The position numbers and the translations under genes are program-made. From the NCBI GenBank assembly GCA_963772975.1, contig CAVYZH010000010.1:186001-250000 (forward strand): DNA of 64,000 nt, written 5' to 3'. Under the pieces are notes generated by a model. The model was not told the DNA's origin. It searched no databases and saw only the letters and a program-made list of their open reading frames with translations. The stretch is from AC-32 sp963772975. Its GTDB lineage: Bacteria; Actinomycetota; Thermoleophilia; Gaiellales; Gaiellaceae. Position 1 is the first letter of the stretch. Every line of letters begins with the position of its first letter. Shown here one piece after another: positions 7,548-14,807 of this stretch.

Positions 7548-8767
7548 CCATCGCCGTCCGCGAGGCACCGGCGGTCGCAGCGGCGCTGGAGCGGACACGC
7601 GAGGCGACCCTGCAGCTCCTCGAGCCGCTCGACGACGAGCTGTTGCTCGCACAGGTCTCGCCGATCATGTCGCCGCTCGTCTGGGACCTCGCGCACATCG
7701 GCTGGTTCGAGGAGCTCTGGCTCGTCCGACGCGTCGCCGAGGGTGGGCCGTCGCTCGAGGGCTTCGACGACCTGTACGACGCGTTCCGGCACGATCGCGA
7801 GGAACGCTCGAGCCTGCCGATTCTGAAGCCGGAGGAAGCGCGTGCCTACCTCGAGAGCGTGCGGCGCCAGACGCTCACAGTGCTCGAGGACGAGTCGCAC
7901 GGCGCGTACGTGTACTGGCTCGTCGTGCAGCACGAGCTGCAGCACCAGGAGACGATGCTGCAGACGCTGCAGCTCTCCGGCGTTGGGTACGCAACTCCCG
8001 CACACGACGACCTGCGGCCGTCGCCCAAGACCGAGGACGTGCTCGTCCCTACCGGCCCGTTCATGCTCGGTGCGAACGACCGGTTGTGGGCCTACGACAA
8101 CGAGCGGCCGGCGCACCTGGTCGAGGTACCGGCGTTCCGGCTCGAGCGCTTCCCGGTCACGAACGAGCGCTTCATGGAGTTCGTCGAGGACGGCGGCTAT
8201 CGGGAACGGCGGTACTGGAGCGACGACGGCCTGGCGCTGGCTCAGGGCAGAGCGTGTCGAGGCACCGCTTTACTGGGAGCGCGGCCCGCACAGGCTGGCT
8301 GCGGCGACGCTTCGGACACCGCGAGCCTGTGCCGCCGGCGGAACCGGTCCATGCACGTCTCGTTCTACGAGGCCGAAGCGCTCGCGGCCTGGGCCGGCAA
8401 ACGGCTGCCGACGGAAGCGGAGTGGGAGAAAGCGGCGCAGGGGGCGGAGCCCGGCGCCGGCGCGACGCTCGGGCGCGCGTCGTTCGGACCGTTGCCGGTG
8501 GCACCGCGCGCAACGAGCTCGGTCGGGTGCGACTGCGTGCTGGGTGATGTCTGGGAGTGGACGTCGTCCGCCTTGAGCGGCTACCCCGGCTTCGAGGCGT
8601 TTCCGTACGCCGAGTACTCCGAGGTCTTCTTCGGCGACGAGCAGCGCGTGCTACGCGGCGGGTCGTGGGCGACCGACCCCCTGGTCGCGCGCGTCACGTT
8701 CCGGAACTGGGACTTCCCGCAGCGGCGGCAACTCTTCAGTGGCGTGCGACTGGCGTCCGACGCATGA
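7544..8767 (+). CDS. egtB: Ergothioneine biosynthesis protein EgtB (hercynine oxygenase), internal frame slips
   Basis: EgtB is a non-haem iron sulfoxide synthase that joins a thiol (gamma-glutamyl-cysteine or cysteine) to hercynine with oxygen. The N-terminal DinB-like helical domain carries the iron ligands in WDLAHIGWFEEL and in HELQHQETML (HxxxHxE). The C-terminal formylglycine-generating-enzyme-like domain shows VPTGPFMLGAN, AWAGKRLPTEAEWEKAA, GDVWEWT, VLRGGSWATD and FSGVRLA. The GTG at 7544 overlaps the zinc-finger stop. About 40 residues between 8231 and 8350 are off-frame: the expected text WRWLRAERVEAPLYWERG and then GWLRRRFGHREPVPPAEPV lies in the other two frames. Three apparent one-base insertions cancel out, so the reading stays open. 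Confidence 0.9.
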   Translation: MTIAVREAPAVAAALERTREATLQLLEPLDDELLLAQVSPIMSPLVWDLAHIGWFEELWLVRRVAEGGPSLEGFDDLYDAFRHDREERSSLPILKPEEARAYLESVRRQTLTVLEDESHGAYVYWLVVQHELQHQETMLQTLQLSGVGYATPAHDDLRPSPKTEDVLVPTGPFMLGANDRLWAYDNERPAHLVEVPAFRLERFPVTNERFMEFVEDGGYRERRYWSDDGLALAQGRACRGTALLGARPAQAGCGDASDTASLCRRRNRSMHVSFYEAEALAAWAGKRLPTEAEWEKAAQGAEPGAGATLGRASFGPLPVAPRATSSVGCDCVLGDVWEWTSSALSGYPGFEAFPYAEYSEVFFGDEQRVLRGGSWATDPLVARVTFRNWDFPQRRQLFSGVRLASDA

Positions 8768-8800
8768 GCACGACTCGGAACCCGGACCGCCGAGGTCGCC

Positions 8801-9748
8801 GTGCTGTTCTCGGCGGAAGAACGGAGGCTCGCACTCCGCGAAGAAGCGCGGGTCGGCCTGACCTCGACGCCGAAGGAACTGCCGCCGAAGTGGTTCTACG
8901 ACCAACGCGGCTCGGAGCTCTTCGACGCGATCACGCGGCTGCCCGAGTACTACTTGACGCGAGCGGAGCGCTCCATCCTCGAGCGGCACGCGGGCGAGAT
9001 CGCCGAGCTGACGGACGCCACCACGCTGATCGAGCTCGGGTCCGGAACATCGGACAAGACACGCCTGCTGCTCGACGCGCTCGCACCGCGACGGTTCGTA
9101 CCGTTCGACGTGAGCGAGCAGACGCTGCGGTCGAGCGCGCTACGCCTCGCGCTCCGCTACCCGGCGCTCGAGATCACGGCGTTGGTCGGCGACTTCGAGC
9201 GGCCTCTGCCGGCGCTGCCTGCGGGCGAGCCGCGGCTGCTCGCCTTCCTCGGCAGCACGATGGGGAATCTCCCGCCGACACGGCGGACGCTGTTCCTGAA
9301 CGAGGTGGCGTCGGCACTCGACGAGGGCGACTGGTTCCTGCTCGGTGTCGATCTGGTCAAGAGCCCCACGCGGCTGGTCGCCGCCTACGACGACGCGGCG
9401 GGCGTGACCCGCGAGTTCAATCTCAACGTGCTGCGCGTCCTGAACCGCGAGCTCGGAGGCGACTTCGACGTCTCGGCGTTCGAGCACGTCGCGCGCTGGA
9501 ACGCAGAGGCGGAATGGATGGAGATGTTCGTGCGATCGGTGCGCGAGCAGACGGTGCGGCTGGAGGCGCTCGAGCTCGAGGTCGCCTTCGACGCGGGCGA
9601 GCTGATGCGCACCGAGATCAGCGCAAAGTTCCACCTCCGGCGACTGGCCGACGAGCTCGAGGCCGCCGGCCTCGCGACGCAGCGCTGGTGGACAGACGAC
9701 GCAGACGACTTCGCACTTCTGCTCGCAACGGCCACCGACGACCATTGA
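8801..9748 (+). CDS. egtD: L-histidine N(alpha)-methyltransferase EgtD
   Basis: EgtD trimethylates histidine to hercynine with S-adenosylmethionine, the first step of ergothioneine synthesis; EgtB next door uses the product. The 315-residue frame shows TPKELPPKWFYDQRGSELFD, LPEYYLTRAERSIL, the SAM-binding LIELGSGTSDKTRLLLDAL, the acidic VGDFERPLP and FLGSTMGNLPP. It is complete from the GTG at 8801. The true start is probably the ATG at 8764, which overlaps the egtB stop as ATGA: that frame reads MSTTRNPDRR, and dropping one base near 8794 continues into VAVLFSAEERR. No egtA, egtC or egtE lies here, as in two-gene egtBD clusters. Confidence 0.93.
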   Translation: MLFSAEERRLALREEARVGLTSTPKELPPKWFYDQRGSELFDAITRLPEYYLTRAERSILERHAGEIAELTDATTLIELGSGTSDKTRLLLDALAPRRFVPFDVSEQTLRSSALRLALRYPALEITALVGDFERPLPALPAGEPRLLAFLGSTMGNLPPTRRTLFLNEVASALDEGDWFLLGVDLVKSPTRLVAAYDDAAGVTREFNLNVLRVLNRELGGDFDVSAFEHVARWNAEAEWMEMFVRSVREQTVRLEALELEVAFDAGELMRTEISAKFHLRRLADELEAAGLATQRWWTDDADDFALLLATATDDH

Positions 9749-9858
9749 TCGAGCGATGCTCGGTCAAGCGGGTCGACAGCGACTACTACGGAGAGGACAT
9801 CTGACGGCCTCCGTCGTTGCCGCGATGCGGCCGGATACCGCGCCGCAGGAAGACTGAG

Positions 9859-10335
9859 GTGGCGGAGACGGTCTGGGATCGCGTTGACGAGCCCATCCTT
9901 AGATGGGTCGCCTCACTCGGCTCGGTGATGGACTCGACACCCACACAGGTCCACCTTGAGCTGCGCGAGCCGGAGCGGTTCCGGGATGTTGCGGACCTCA
10001 CGAGCCGTGACGTCCAGAGGTCGCTGCTGCGCCTCCGATCTCACGGGCTCATCGACGGGACCGAGAGCGCGGCGATGGGGAACTCGACGTGGTCGCGCTT
10101 GCGTGTCACGGCTGCTGGGCTGATCGTCCTGGGCGAGTGGCCGGATCTCGATCGCGTTGCAACTGCCTCCTCGCTCCACGAGCTGCTTCGTGCTCTCTCG
10201 GAGGACGCCCCAGAGGAGGAGCGGTCGGCGCTCAGACGCACGGCCGGTTCCGTCGCGCGAACGGCTGACGAGGTGCTGCGGGGAACGGCTGCCGACATCG
10301 CCGGGGCCGTGGGTGAGGAGGCCGCTGGCGGATGA
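9859..10335 (+). CDS. Hypothetical protein, possible winged-helix fold (paralogue 1)
   Basis: A 158-residue protein not recognised by name. The GTG at 9859 follows a purine-rich AGGAAG. It begins VAETVWDRVDEPILRWVAS and has a central helix-turn-helix-like segment (LTSRDVQRSLLRLRSHGLID) followed by a beta-wing-like SRLRVTAAGLIVLGEWP, then a helical tail. The next gene has the same architecture (VWERRDLPVLRALAD, IEEIYDAVLTLSDAGYVEG, SRFQITGRGYQALGEWP), so the two are tandem paralogues whose coding regions overlap as ATGA. A two-chain regulator or a small DNA-binding pair is possible; a function is not supported beyond that. Confidence 0.65.
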   Translation: MAETVWDRVDEPILRWVASLGSVMDSTPTQVHLELREPERFRDVADLTSRDVQRSLLRLRSHGLIDGTESAAMGNSTWSRLRVTAAGLIVLGEWPDLDRVATASSLHELLRALSEDAPEEERSALRRTAGSVARTADEVLRGTAADIAGAVGEEAAGG

Positions 10336-10802
10336 CAGTCTGGGAACGACGAGACCTTCCGGTTCTCCGAGCGCTGGCGGACACCGACGACGAGAACATC
10401 CTCCAGGGGCACCTCCACCTCAGCGCCGACAACGAGAGCCCACTCGGACTCGACCTCACCATCGAGGAGATCTACGACGCTGTGCTTACTCTCAGCGATG
10501 CCGGCTACGTCGAGGGCCAGTTACAGCACGAGGGTGGTCGCAGCGTGCTCCTAAGCCGGTTCCAGATCACCGGTCGCGGCTATCAGGCCCTCGGCGAGTG
10601 GCCGCTGTTCGACGAGCTTGCATCACCTCAGACACTTGCCCTGCTCCTTGAGCGGTTGGCGGACGAGGCACCCACCCGCGAGGAGGCGAGCAACTTCCGG
10701 CGGGCGGCCCGCTACGTCGGAGGACTCACGGCTTCAACCCTCCGGTCTGCGGCGATCGGTGCTCTGGCCCACGTTGCCCGGGTCCACTTCGGCCTGGGCT
10801 GA
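10332..10802 (+). CDS. Hypothetical protein, possible winged-helix fold (paralogue 2)
   Basis: A 156-residue protein whose ATG overlaps the stop of its paralogue. Both share an N-terminal VW(D/E)R..(E/L)P(I/V)LR pattern, a central helical segment ending in a glycine (DAGYVEGQ), the phrase RFQITGRGYQALGEWPLFDEL, and a C-terminal part beginning LLERLADEAPTREEAS. It ends in an alanine-rich amphipathic or weakly hydrophobic helix (LRSAAIGALAHVARVHFGLG) that could touch a membrane or a partner. The stop at 10802 faces the convergent membrane-protein gene. No catalytic residues are apparent. Confidence 0.65.
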   Translation: MTVWERRDLPVLRALADTDDENILQGHLHLSADNESPLGLDLTIEEIYDAVLTLSDAGYVEGQLQHEGGRSVLLSRFQITGRGYQALGEWPLFDELASPQTLALLLERLADEAPTREEASNFRRAARYVGGLTASTLRSAAIGALAHVARVHFGLG

Positions 10803-10887
10803 CCGGGGCCGGGCGGCGAGCTGAACGCCCTCGCGCGTGGGTGCTTGTGCTGCGCGACCCGGCCCCCGACCGCCGCATCCCGCTCGA

Positions 10888-11397
10888 TTACTCGGTGGTC
10901 GCCGGCGGGTGCGGGCTCTCCACGCGCCAGAAGCCGGCCGAGTGAACCCCGACGGCAACGAGGGCCGCTACGAGGAACGTCACCCCCGCGACCCAGGTGA
11001 TGTCCCAGAAGCCGGCGACGAGCCCGACGAAGGCAGCCAGCTGGGCGATCGCCCGCGCGAGCGTGACCGACACGGACGTGGTGTGCCGACCCCGGAACGC
11101 CTCCTGCCGGTTGACTAGCACGAGCGCCGCCAGCAGTGGGATGGCCACCGCGAACGCGATGGTGCTCACCCTGGCGGCGGCGTCGAGCGAGCTCGTCTCG
11201 AGGAACCCCTGCACCATGACCACCGCGATCGCGATCAGCCCCCCGTACATCACCCCGATCTGCCGGAGCACCTCCTCCTTCATCTCGCCGGTCTCTGTCA
11301 TCGCCGCGATCCGCTCGGCCTCCGCCCTGGCCCGTGCGTCCGCCTCCCGAACCCGCTCGTCAGCAGCGCGAAGGTGTTCGTGCTCAGAGTCGCTCAC
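10888..11397 (-). CDS. Small multi-pass membrane protein, unknown
   Basis: A 169-residue protein with a charged, Ala/Glu/Arg-rich N-terminal helix (about residues 1-45, likely coiled coil) followed by four hydrophobic segments (near 48-64, 78-95, 112-130 and 133-152) and a short C-terminal tail. The GTG at 11397 is preceded by AGGAG at a good distance. It is monocistronic and convergent with the paralogue pair. The layout of a cytoplasmic coiled coil plus four membrane helices suggests a small scaffold or sensor, but I do not recognise the family. Confidence 0.6.
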   Translation of the reverse strand: MSDSEHEHLRAADERVREADARARAEAERIAAMTETGEMKEEVLRQIGVMYGGLIAIAVVMVQGFLETSSLDAAARVSTIAFAVAIPLLAALVLVNRQEAFRGRHTTSVSVTLARAIAQLAAFVGLVAGFWDITWVAGVTFLVAALVAVGVHSAGFWRVESPHPPATTE

Positions 11398-11647
11398 AGG
11401 TCACTCCTCTCACGTAGCTGTCCCGAAGGATCGAAGGTAGTAGCAGAGGTCCCGCTTCCCGGCCGTCTCCGGCTCTCTACGGCCGTGAGAGGCTGGGCCG
11501 GGGCTAGGGACCGGGTGGAGCTGGAGCCGCTAAGTGAGCCAGAGAGCCGGGTCCCGGGAGGTTTGGGGCACTAGTGGGGCACGAGCCCGGAGGCCCGGGC
11601 GACCGCTACCTGATGAGAAGGTACCTCTATGCAGGGAGGAAGCGCCA

Positions 11648-11720
11648 TGCGCCCGGCAAGATTCGAACTTGCGACCTCTGCCTCCGCAGGGCAGCGCTCT
11701 ATCCCCTGAGCTACGGGCGC
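11648..11720 (-). tRNA. tRNA-Arg, anticodon GCG
   Basis: On the minus strand the sequence folds as a full cloverleaf: acceptor GCGCCCG/CGGGCGC with discriminator A, D-stem GCTC/GAGC, anticodon stem CTGCC/GGCAG with loop CTGCGGA, T-stem GCAAG/CTTGC with loop TTCGAAT. The anticodon is GCG, which reads CGC (and CGU). CCA is not encoded. Bacteria usually read these codons with an ACG anticodon edited to inosine, so an unedited GCG is unusual. The first ten bases of the tRNA overlap the end of the upstream ygfZ gene, whose stop codon lies in the acceptor stem. Confidence 0.9.
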
Positions 11721-12493
11721 GGGGTGGCCAAGTGTAGCCGCGCGGCCGTGGCGCCGATCTCGAGCTCCGCGTCGTCTTCGACCTCTCGCCTGACGTAGCC
11801 GAGGGCGAGCCCGGGGACGGCGCTGGTGACGCGGCCGACGGTCTTGTCGCCGAACAGGATCTCGTCCCCGAGCCGCGCGTCGGCAACCTCGATCACGCGC
11901 AGGCGGCGGTTCGGGCGCCCCCGGTAGTGCAGGCGCGCGATCGGCTCCTGGCCCGGGTAGCAGCCCTTGGTGAAAGAGACGTGTGTCTCGTCGAGCCCCG
12001 CCTCCGCGGGGAGGATCGTCTCGTCCAGCTCGCGGCCCCAGACCGGCGTGCCGGCCTCGATCCGCAGCCGCTCGAGCTGCTCGTCCGGCTCGGCTGCGTC
12101 GCGCTTCTCCTCGGCCCAGCTCTCGTAGGCCTCGACGCCGTAGTCCTCGTTGCGGACCCCCTCGCCCGCGCCAAGCTGCAGGTAGCCGCGATACGGCTTG
12201 AGCTCGATCTCGCACTTCGCCGCGAAGCGGGCGCGCAGCAAGGTCGAAGCGACCGTCTCGGCCAGCGAGGCCTCGGTGATCAGCAGGAACGACTCGGGCC
12301 CCTCGCGCACGACACGCACGGGCGCGACGATCCGGCTCTTCGGCGTCAGCAGCAGCGCGGTCCGCGCCTTGCTCGGCTCGAGCGAGACGACCTCGTTCGA
12401 GACCATCCGCTCGAGGAACTCGGCGGCCTCGGGTCCGCTGACCGCCACATAGCCCCGGTGGAGCCGGTAAACCGTTCCGGTCGCGGTTTCCAT
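11711..12493 (-). CDS. ygfZ: YgfZ/GcvT-family folate-binding protein
   Basis: A 260-residue member of the YgfZ group, tetrahydrofolate-binding proteins that support Fe-S cluster enzymes. The signature KGCYPGQE(PIARLHYRG), whose cysteine is invariant in the family, is present. The GcvT-like front half (HRGYVAVSGPEAAEFLERMV, then VVSLEP and ALLLTPKSRI) and the C-terminal barrel (GRVTSAVPGLALGYVRREV) are also complete. The ATG at 12493 is preferred over an in-frame start nine codons upstream because TACACT lies six bases before it. It is divergent from the MFS exporter. The stop codon lies inside the tRNA-Arg gene downstream, so the message and the tRNA must be processed apart. Confidence 0.88.
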   Translation of the reverse strand: METATGTVYRLHRGYVAVSGPEAAEFLERMVSNEVVSLEPSKARTALLLTPKSRIVAPVRVVREGPESFLLITEASLAETVASTLLRARFAAKCEIELKPYRGYLQLGAGEGVRNEDYGVEAYESWAEEKRDAAEPDEQLERLRIEAGTPVWGRELDETILPAEAGLDETHVSFTKGCYPGQEPIARLHYRGRPNRRLRVIEVADARLGDEILFGDKTVGRVTSAVPGLALGYVRREVEDDAELEIGATAARLHLATPRP

Positions 12494-12499
12494 GCTTTC

Positions 12500-12505
12500 A
12501 GTGTA
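12500..12505 (-). promoter_or_regulatory. Putative leaderless -10 hexamer for ygfZ
   Basis: TACACT, six bases before the ATG at 12493, with no ribosome-binding site between. Confidence 0.4.
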
Positions 12506-12590
12506 GGGACGCGAGTTCACTCGAACGGGGGAGAGAGCCAGCGCGAGCGGCGCCGATATTCATCGCGACCCACCTCCCCATCCCCCTCGT

Positions 12591-12636
12591 ACGAAACGGC
12601 CCTTCGGCCGTTTCGTCGTTGTGGAGGCCGTTTCGT
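12591..12636 (+). promoter_or_regulatory. Operator-like array of three 11-bp half-sites
   Basis: ACGAAACGGCC at 12591-12601 is followed after CTTC by its exact reverse complement GGCCGTTTCGT (12606-12616), and a third copy of GGCCGTTTCGT lies at 12626-12636. The second and third copies are 20 bases apart, about two helical turns. The array sits in the divergent region between ygfZ and the MFS exporter, and the last copy touches the exporter's -10 hexamer. This is what a TetR- or MarR-type repressor site would look like, but no such regulator gene is adjacent. The first two copies could also form an 11-bp hairpin. Confidence 0.6.
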
Positions 12637-12641
12637 AAGAT
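12636..12641 (+). promoter_or_regulatory. Putative -10 hexamer of the MFS exporter gene
   Basis: TAAGAT lies eight bases before the ATG at 12650 and abuts the last operator half-site, so a bound repressor would cover it. Confidence 0.4.
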
Positions 12642-12649
12642 CGCGCGGA

Positions 12650-14119
12650 ATGGAGCCTGAAGTTTTCGTGCGCGACCGCCGCTGGACGCTCATCGCCGTC
12701 TGCACGACGACCTTCATGCTCCTGCTCGACATCACGGTCGTCAACGTCGCGCTGCCGAACATCCAGCACGACCTGGACGCGAGCCTGACCGGGCTGCAGT
12801 GGGTGGTCGACGCCTACGCCCTCACGCTTGCCGCGCTGATACTGACCGCAGGCACGCTCGCCGACCGCTACGGCCGCCGGCTCCTCTTTCTGGTCGGCGT
12901 CGTCGTCTTCACGCTCTCGTCGCTGCTCTGCGGACTGGCCTGGAACATCGCCGTGCTGGACGTCGCGCGCGCGGTGCAGGGAGTCGGCGGCGCAGCGCTC
13001 TTCGCGACGGCGCTCGCGCTGATCGGCGCCGAGTACCGCGGGCCGGAGATCGGCGGCGCGATCGCGATCTGGGGCGCGACGATCGGCGCGGCGGTTGCGT
13101 CAGGACCGCTCGTGGGCGGGATCATCACCGACGCCCTCGACTGGCGCTGGGTCTTCTTCGTCAACGTCCCGGTCGGCGCCTTCGCGCTCTGGGTCGCCGC
13201 GACGAGGATGGGCGAGTCCCGCGACCCGCAGGCGACGCGCACCGACGTCTGGGGCCTGCTCACCTTCTCGGCGTCGCTCTTCCTGATCGTCTTCGGTGTG
13301 CTGCGCGGCAACGCCGAGGGTTGGGGCAGCGCTCAGATCCTCGGCTCGCTGATCGGCGGCGGCGTGCTGCTCGCCGTCTTCGTCGCGGTTGAGCACATGC
13401 AAACCCGGCCGATGCTCGACCTCGACCTCTTCCGTCATCACGGCTTCGTGGGCGTCTCGGTGGCGACCTTCTGCATTGGGGCCGGGATGTTCGCGCTCTT
13501 CCCCTACCTCTCGATCTACTTCCAGGACGTGCTCGGAAACTCGCCGCTCGGCGCCGGCCTGCGCTTCCTGCCGTTGACGGTCTTCGTCTTCATCGTGCCG
13601 CTGACGACACGCAAGCTCGCGCCCGGCGCGTCGCTGCGGTGGCTGCTGTCCGGCGGCCTGGTGCTGGTCGCCGCCGCGCTCCTGCTGATGCACGGGCTGA
13701 CGCCGAGCTCGAAGTGGACGGCCCTCCTGCCCGGCCTGATCGTCGCCGGCATCGGCATCGGCCTCGCGAACCCGGCCATCGCCGCGGCCGCGCTGCGAGC
13801 CGTCGACCCGTCGCGCACGGGCATGGCCTCGGGCATCAACAACGCCTGCCGCCTGACCGGCGTCGCCGTCGGCGTCGCTGCGCTCGGCGCGGTGCTCGAG
13901 GACCGCATCTCGACCTCGCTCGTCTCATCGCTAGGCCCGCGTGGCGAGAGCCTCGCGTCGGCCGTCGCGGCCACCGGCAACCGAGTCGCCTCGAGCGACC
14001 CATCACTCGCGCATCCGGCAACGGTCGCCTACGTCAGCGGCCTAAACACGACCCTGCTGGTCAGCTGCGCGATCGTTGCCGTCGGAGCTCTTGCCGCGGG
14101 GCTCCTGATGCGGACCTAG
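12650..14119 (+). CDS. MFS drug exporter, DHA2 (EmrB/QacA) family
   Basis: A 489-residue drug:proton antiporter of the 14-helix DHA2 family. It shows the family motif C-like LLLDITVVNVALPNIQHDL, the helix 2-3 loop motif ADRYGRRLLFLVG, the SGPLVGGIITDALDWRWVFF segment between helices 5 and 6, and many hydrophobic helices through the C-terminus. It sits in the cytoplasmic membrane and would expel cationic or amphipathic drugs; the substrate is unknown. The ATG at 12650 is chosen because similarity begins there and a -10 hexamer lies just before it. The operator-like array upstream suggests drug-induced expression. It converges on the MBL-fold gene with a four-base overlap. Confidence 0.9.
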   Translation: MEPEVFVRDRRWTLIAVCTTTFMLLLDITVVNVALPNIQHDLDASLTGLQWVVDAYALTLAALILTAGTLADRYGRRLLFLVGVVVFTLSSLLCGLAWNIAVLDVARAVQGVGGAALFATALALIGAEYRGPEIGGAIAIWGATIGAAVASGPLVGGIITDALDWRWVFFVNVPVGAFALWVAATRMGESRDPQATRTDVWGLLTFSASLFLIVFGVLRGNAEGWGSAQILGSLIGGGVLLAVFVAVEHMQTRPMLDLDLFRHHGFVGVSVATFCIGAGMFALFPYLSIYFQDVLGNSPLGAGLRFLPLTVFVFIVPLTTRKLAPGASLRWLLSGGLVLVAAALLLMHGLTPSSKWTALLPGLIVAGIGIGLANPAIAAAALRAVDPSRTGMASGINNACRLTGVAVGVAALGAVLEDRISTSLVSSLGPRGESLASAVAATGNRVASSDPSLAHPATVAYVSGLNTTLLVSCAIVAVGALAAGLLMRT

Positions 14120-14778
14120 GTCAGCGCACGCTCGAGCGCCTCAAGGTCGGTCGGCACGCCGTGTGTCGGAAGCACGTGCTCGACCGGCAGGTCGAGCAGC
14201 GGGCGCAATCCCGCGGCGATCCTCTCGCGCGTTATGCCCGGGCGCAGCCACCGCTGGTTGATCTCCAGGCCGTTGCCGAAGTCGACGAGCGTGTCGCCGG
14301 AGATCACCGCCCCGTGGCTTTCGAGCCAGAGCACGGTGTCGTTCGTCTTGTGGCCCGGGAACACGTCGGCACCGAACGGCAGCCGGTCGCCCGCTGCGTA
14401 GGGGCGCGCCTCGCCCTTGTTCTCGCGGAGCAGCCAGACGACGTCGGGCGAGCCGTCGCCAGCCTGCTCGGCCGTGACGCCGTAGGTCTCCATCAGGTAC
14501 TGCGCGCTGTCGGGGAGCGGCGTGTACACCGGCACGCCGAGCCGCTGCACGAGCTGCTCCGAGTCCCGCTCGTGCCACGGCGCGGTCAGCACGATCGCCG
14601 TCTCGCGCTCGGCCGACAGGCCCTCGATCTCGCTCGGCACGCCCAGCGGGTCGAAGAGCAGCAGACGTTCACCGTCGTCGATCGCGTAGGAAGAGACGCA
14701 CGGGTCCCAGGGTTCGCTCGACTGCCACTCGGGATGCCGTGCCTGCCAGTGCCAGAGACCCGGGCTCAACTCGCGCAC
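14116..14778 (-). CDS. MBL-fold hydrolase-like protein
   Basis: A 220-residue protein with the metallo-beta-lactamase layout: VSSYAIDDGERLLLFDPLGV, then IVLTAPWHERDSEQLVQRL, then GHKTNDTVLWLESHGAVISGDTLV in shorter pieces, and HVLPTHGVPTD. The first metal motif HxHxDH is reduced to H-E-R-D, while GH, GD and H occur at the later ligand positions. Metal binding is therefore probably partial, as in several non-classical MBL proteins. The start is GTG 14778 with TAGCAT six bases before it. The substrate is unknown. Confidence 0.7.
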   Translation of the reverse strand: MRELSPGLWHWQARHPEWQSSEPWDPCVSSYAIDDGERLLLFDPLGVPSEIEGLSAERETAIVLTAPWHERDSEQLVQRLGVPVYTPLPDSAQYLMETYGVTAEQAGDGSPDVVWLLRENKGEARPYAAGDRLPFGADVFPGHKTNDTVLWLESHGAVISGDTLVDFGNGLEINQRWLRPGITRERIAAGLRPLLDLPVEHVLPTHGVPTDLEALERALT

Positions 14779-14784
14779 GGCGCG

Positions 14785-14790
14785 ATGCTA
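14785..14790 (-). promoter_or_regulatory. Putative leaderless -10 hexamer
   Basis: TAGCAT, six bases before the GTG at 14778. Confidence 0.35.
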
Positions 14791-14807
14791 CTGAGTGGGC
14801 GGCGGCT

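Noticed and set aside
6953..8767. A 604-residue reading frame ending in EgtB
   Set aside because: The first about 200 codons are antisense-like arginine/serine-rich text over the flavoprotein and zinc-finger genes. EgtB starts at GTG 7544.
9749..11720. An integrated mobile element next to the tRNA
   Set aside because: No integrase, recombinase, phage gene or attachment-site repeat was seen between 9.7 and 11.7 kb. The small unknown genes alone do not support it.
11530..11886. Small proteins containing DSNLRPLP-like text around the tRNA
   Set aside because: These are translations of a tRNA gene and its complement, a well-known false prediction.
12868..13693. Minus-strand frames under the MFS exporter
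   Set aside because: Antisense shadows of the exporter; none shows a domain or a plausible start.
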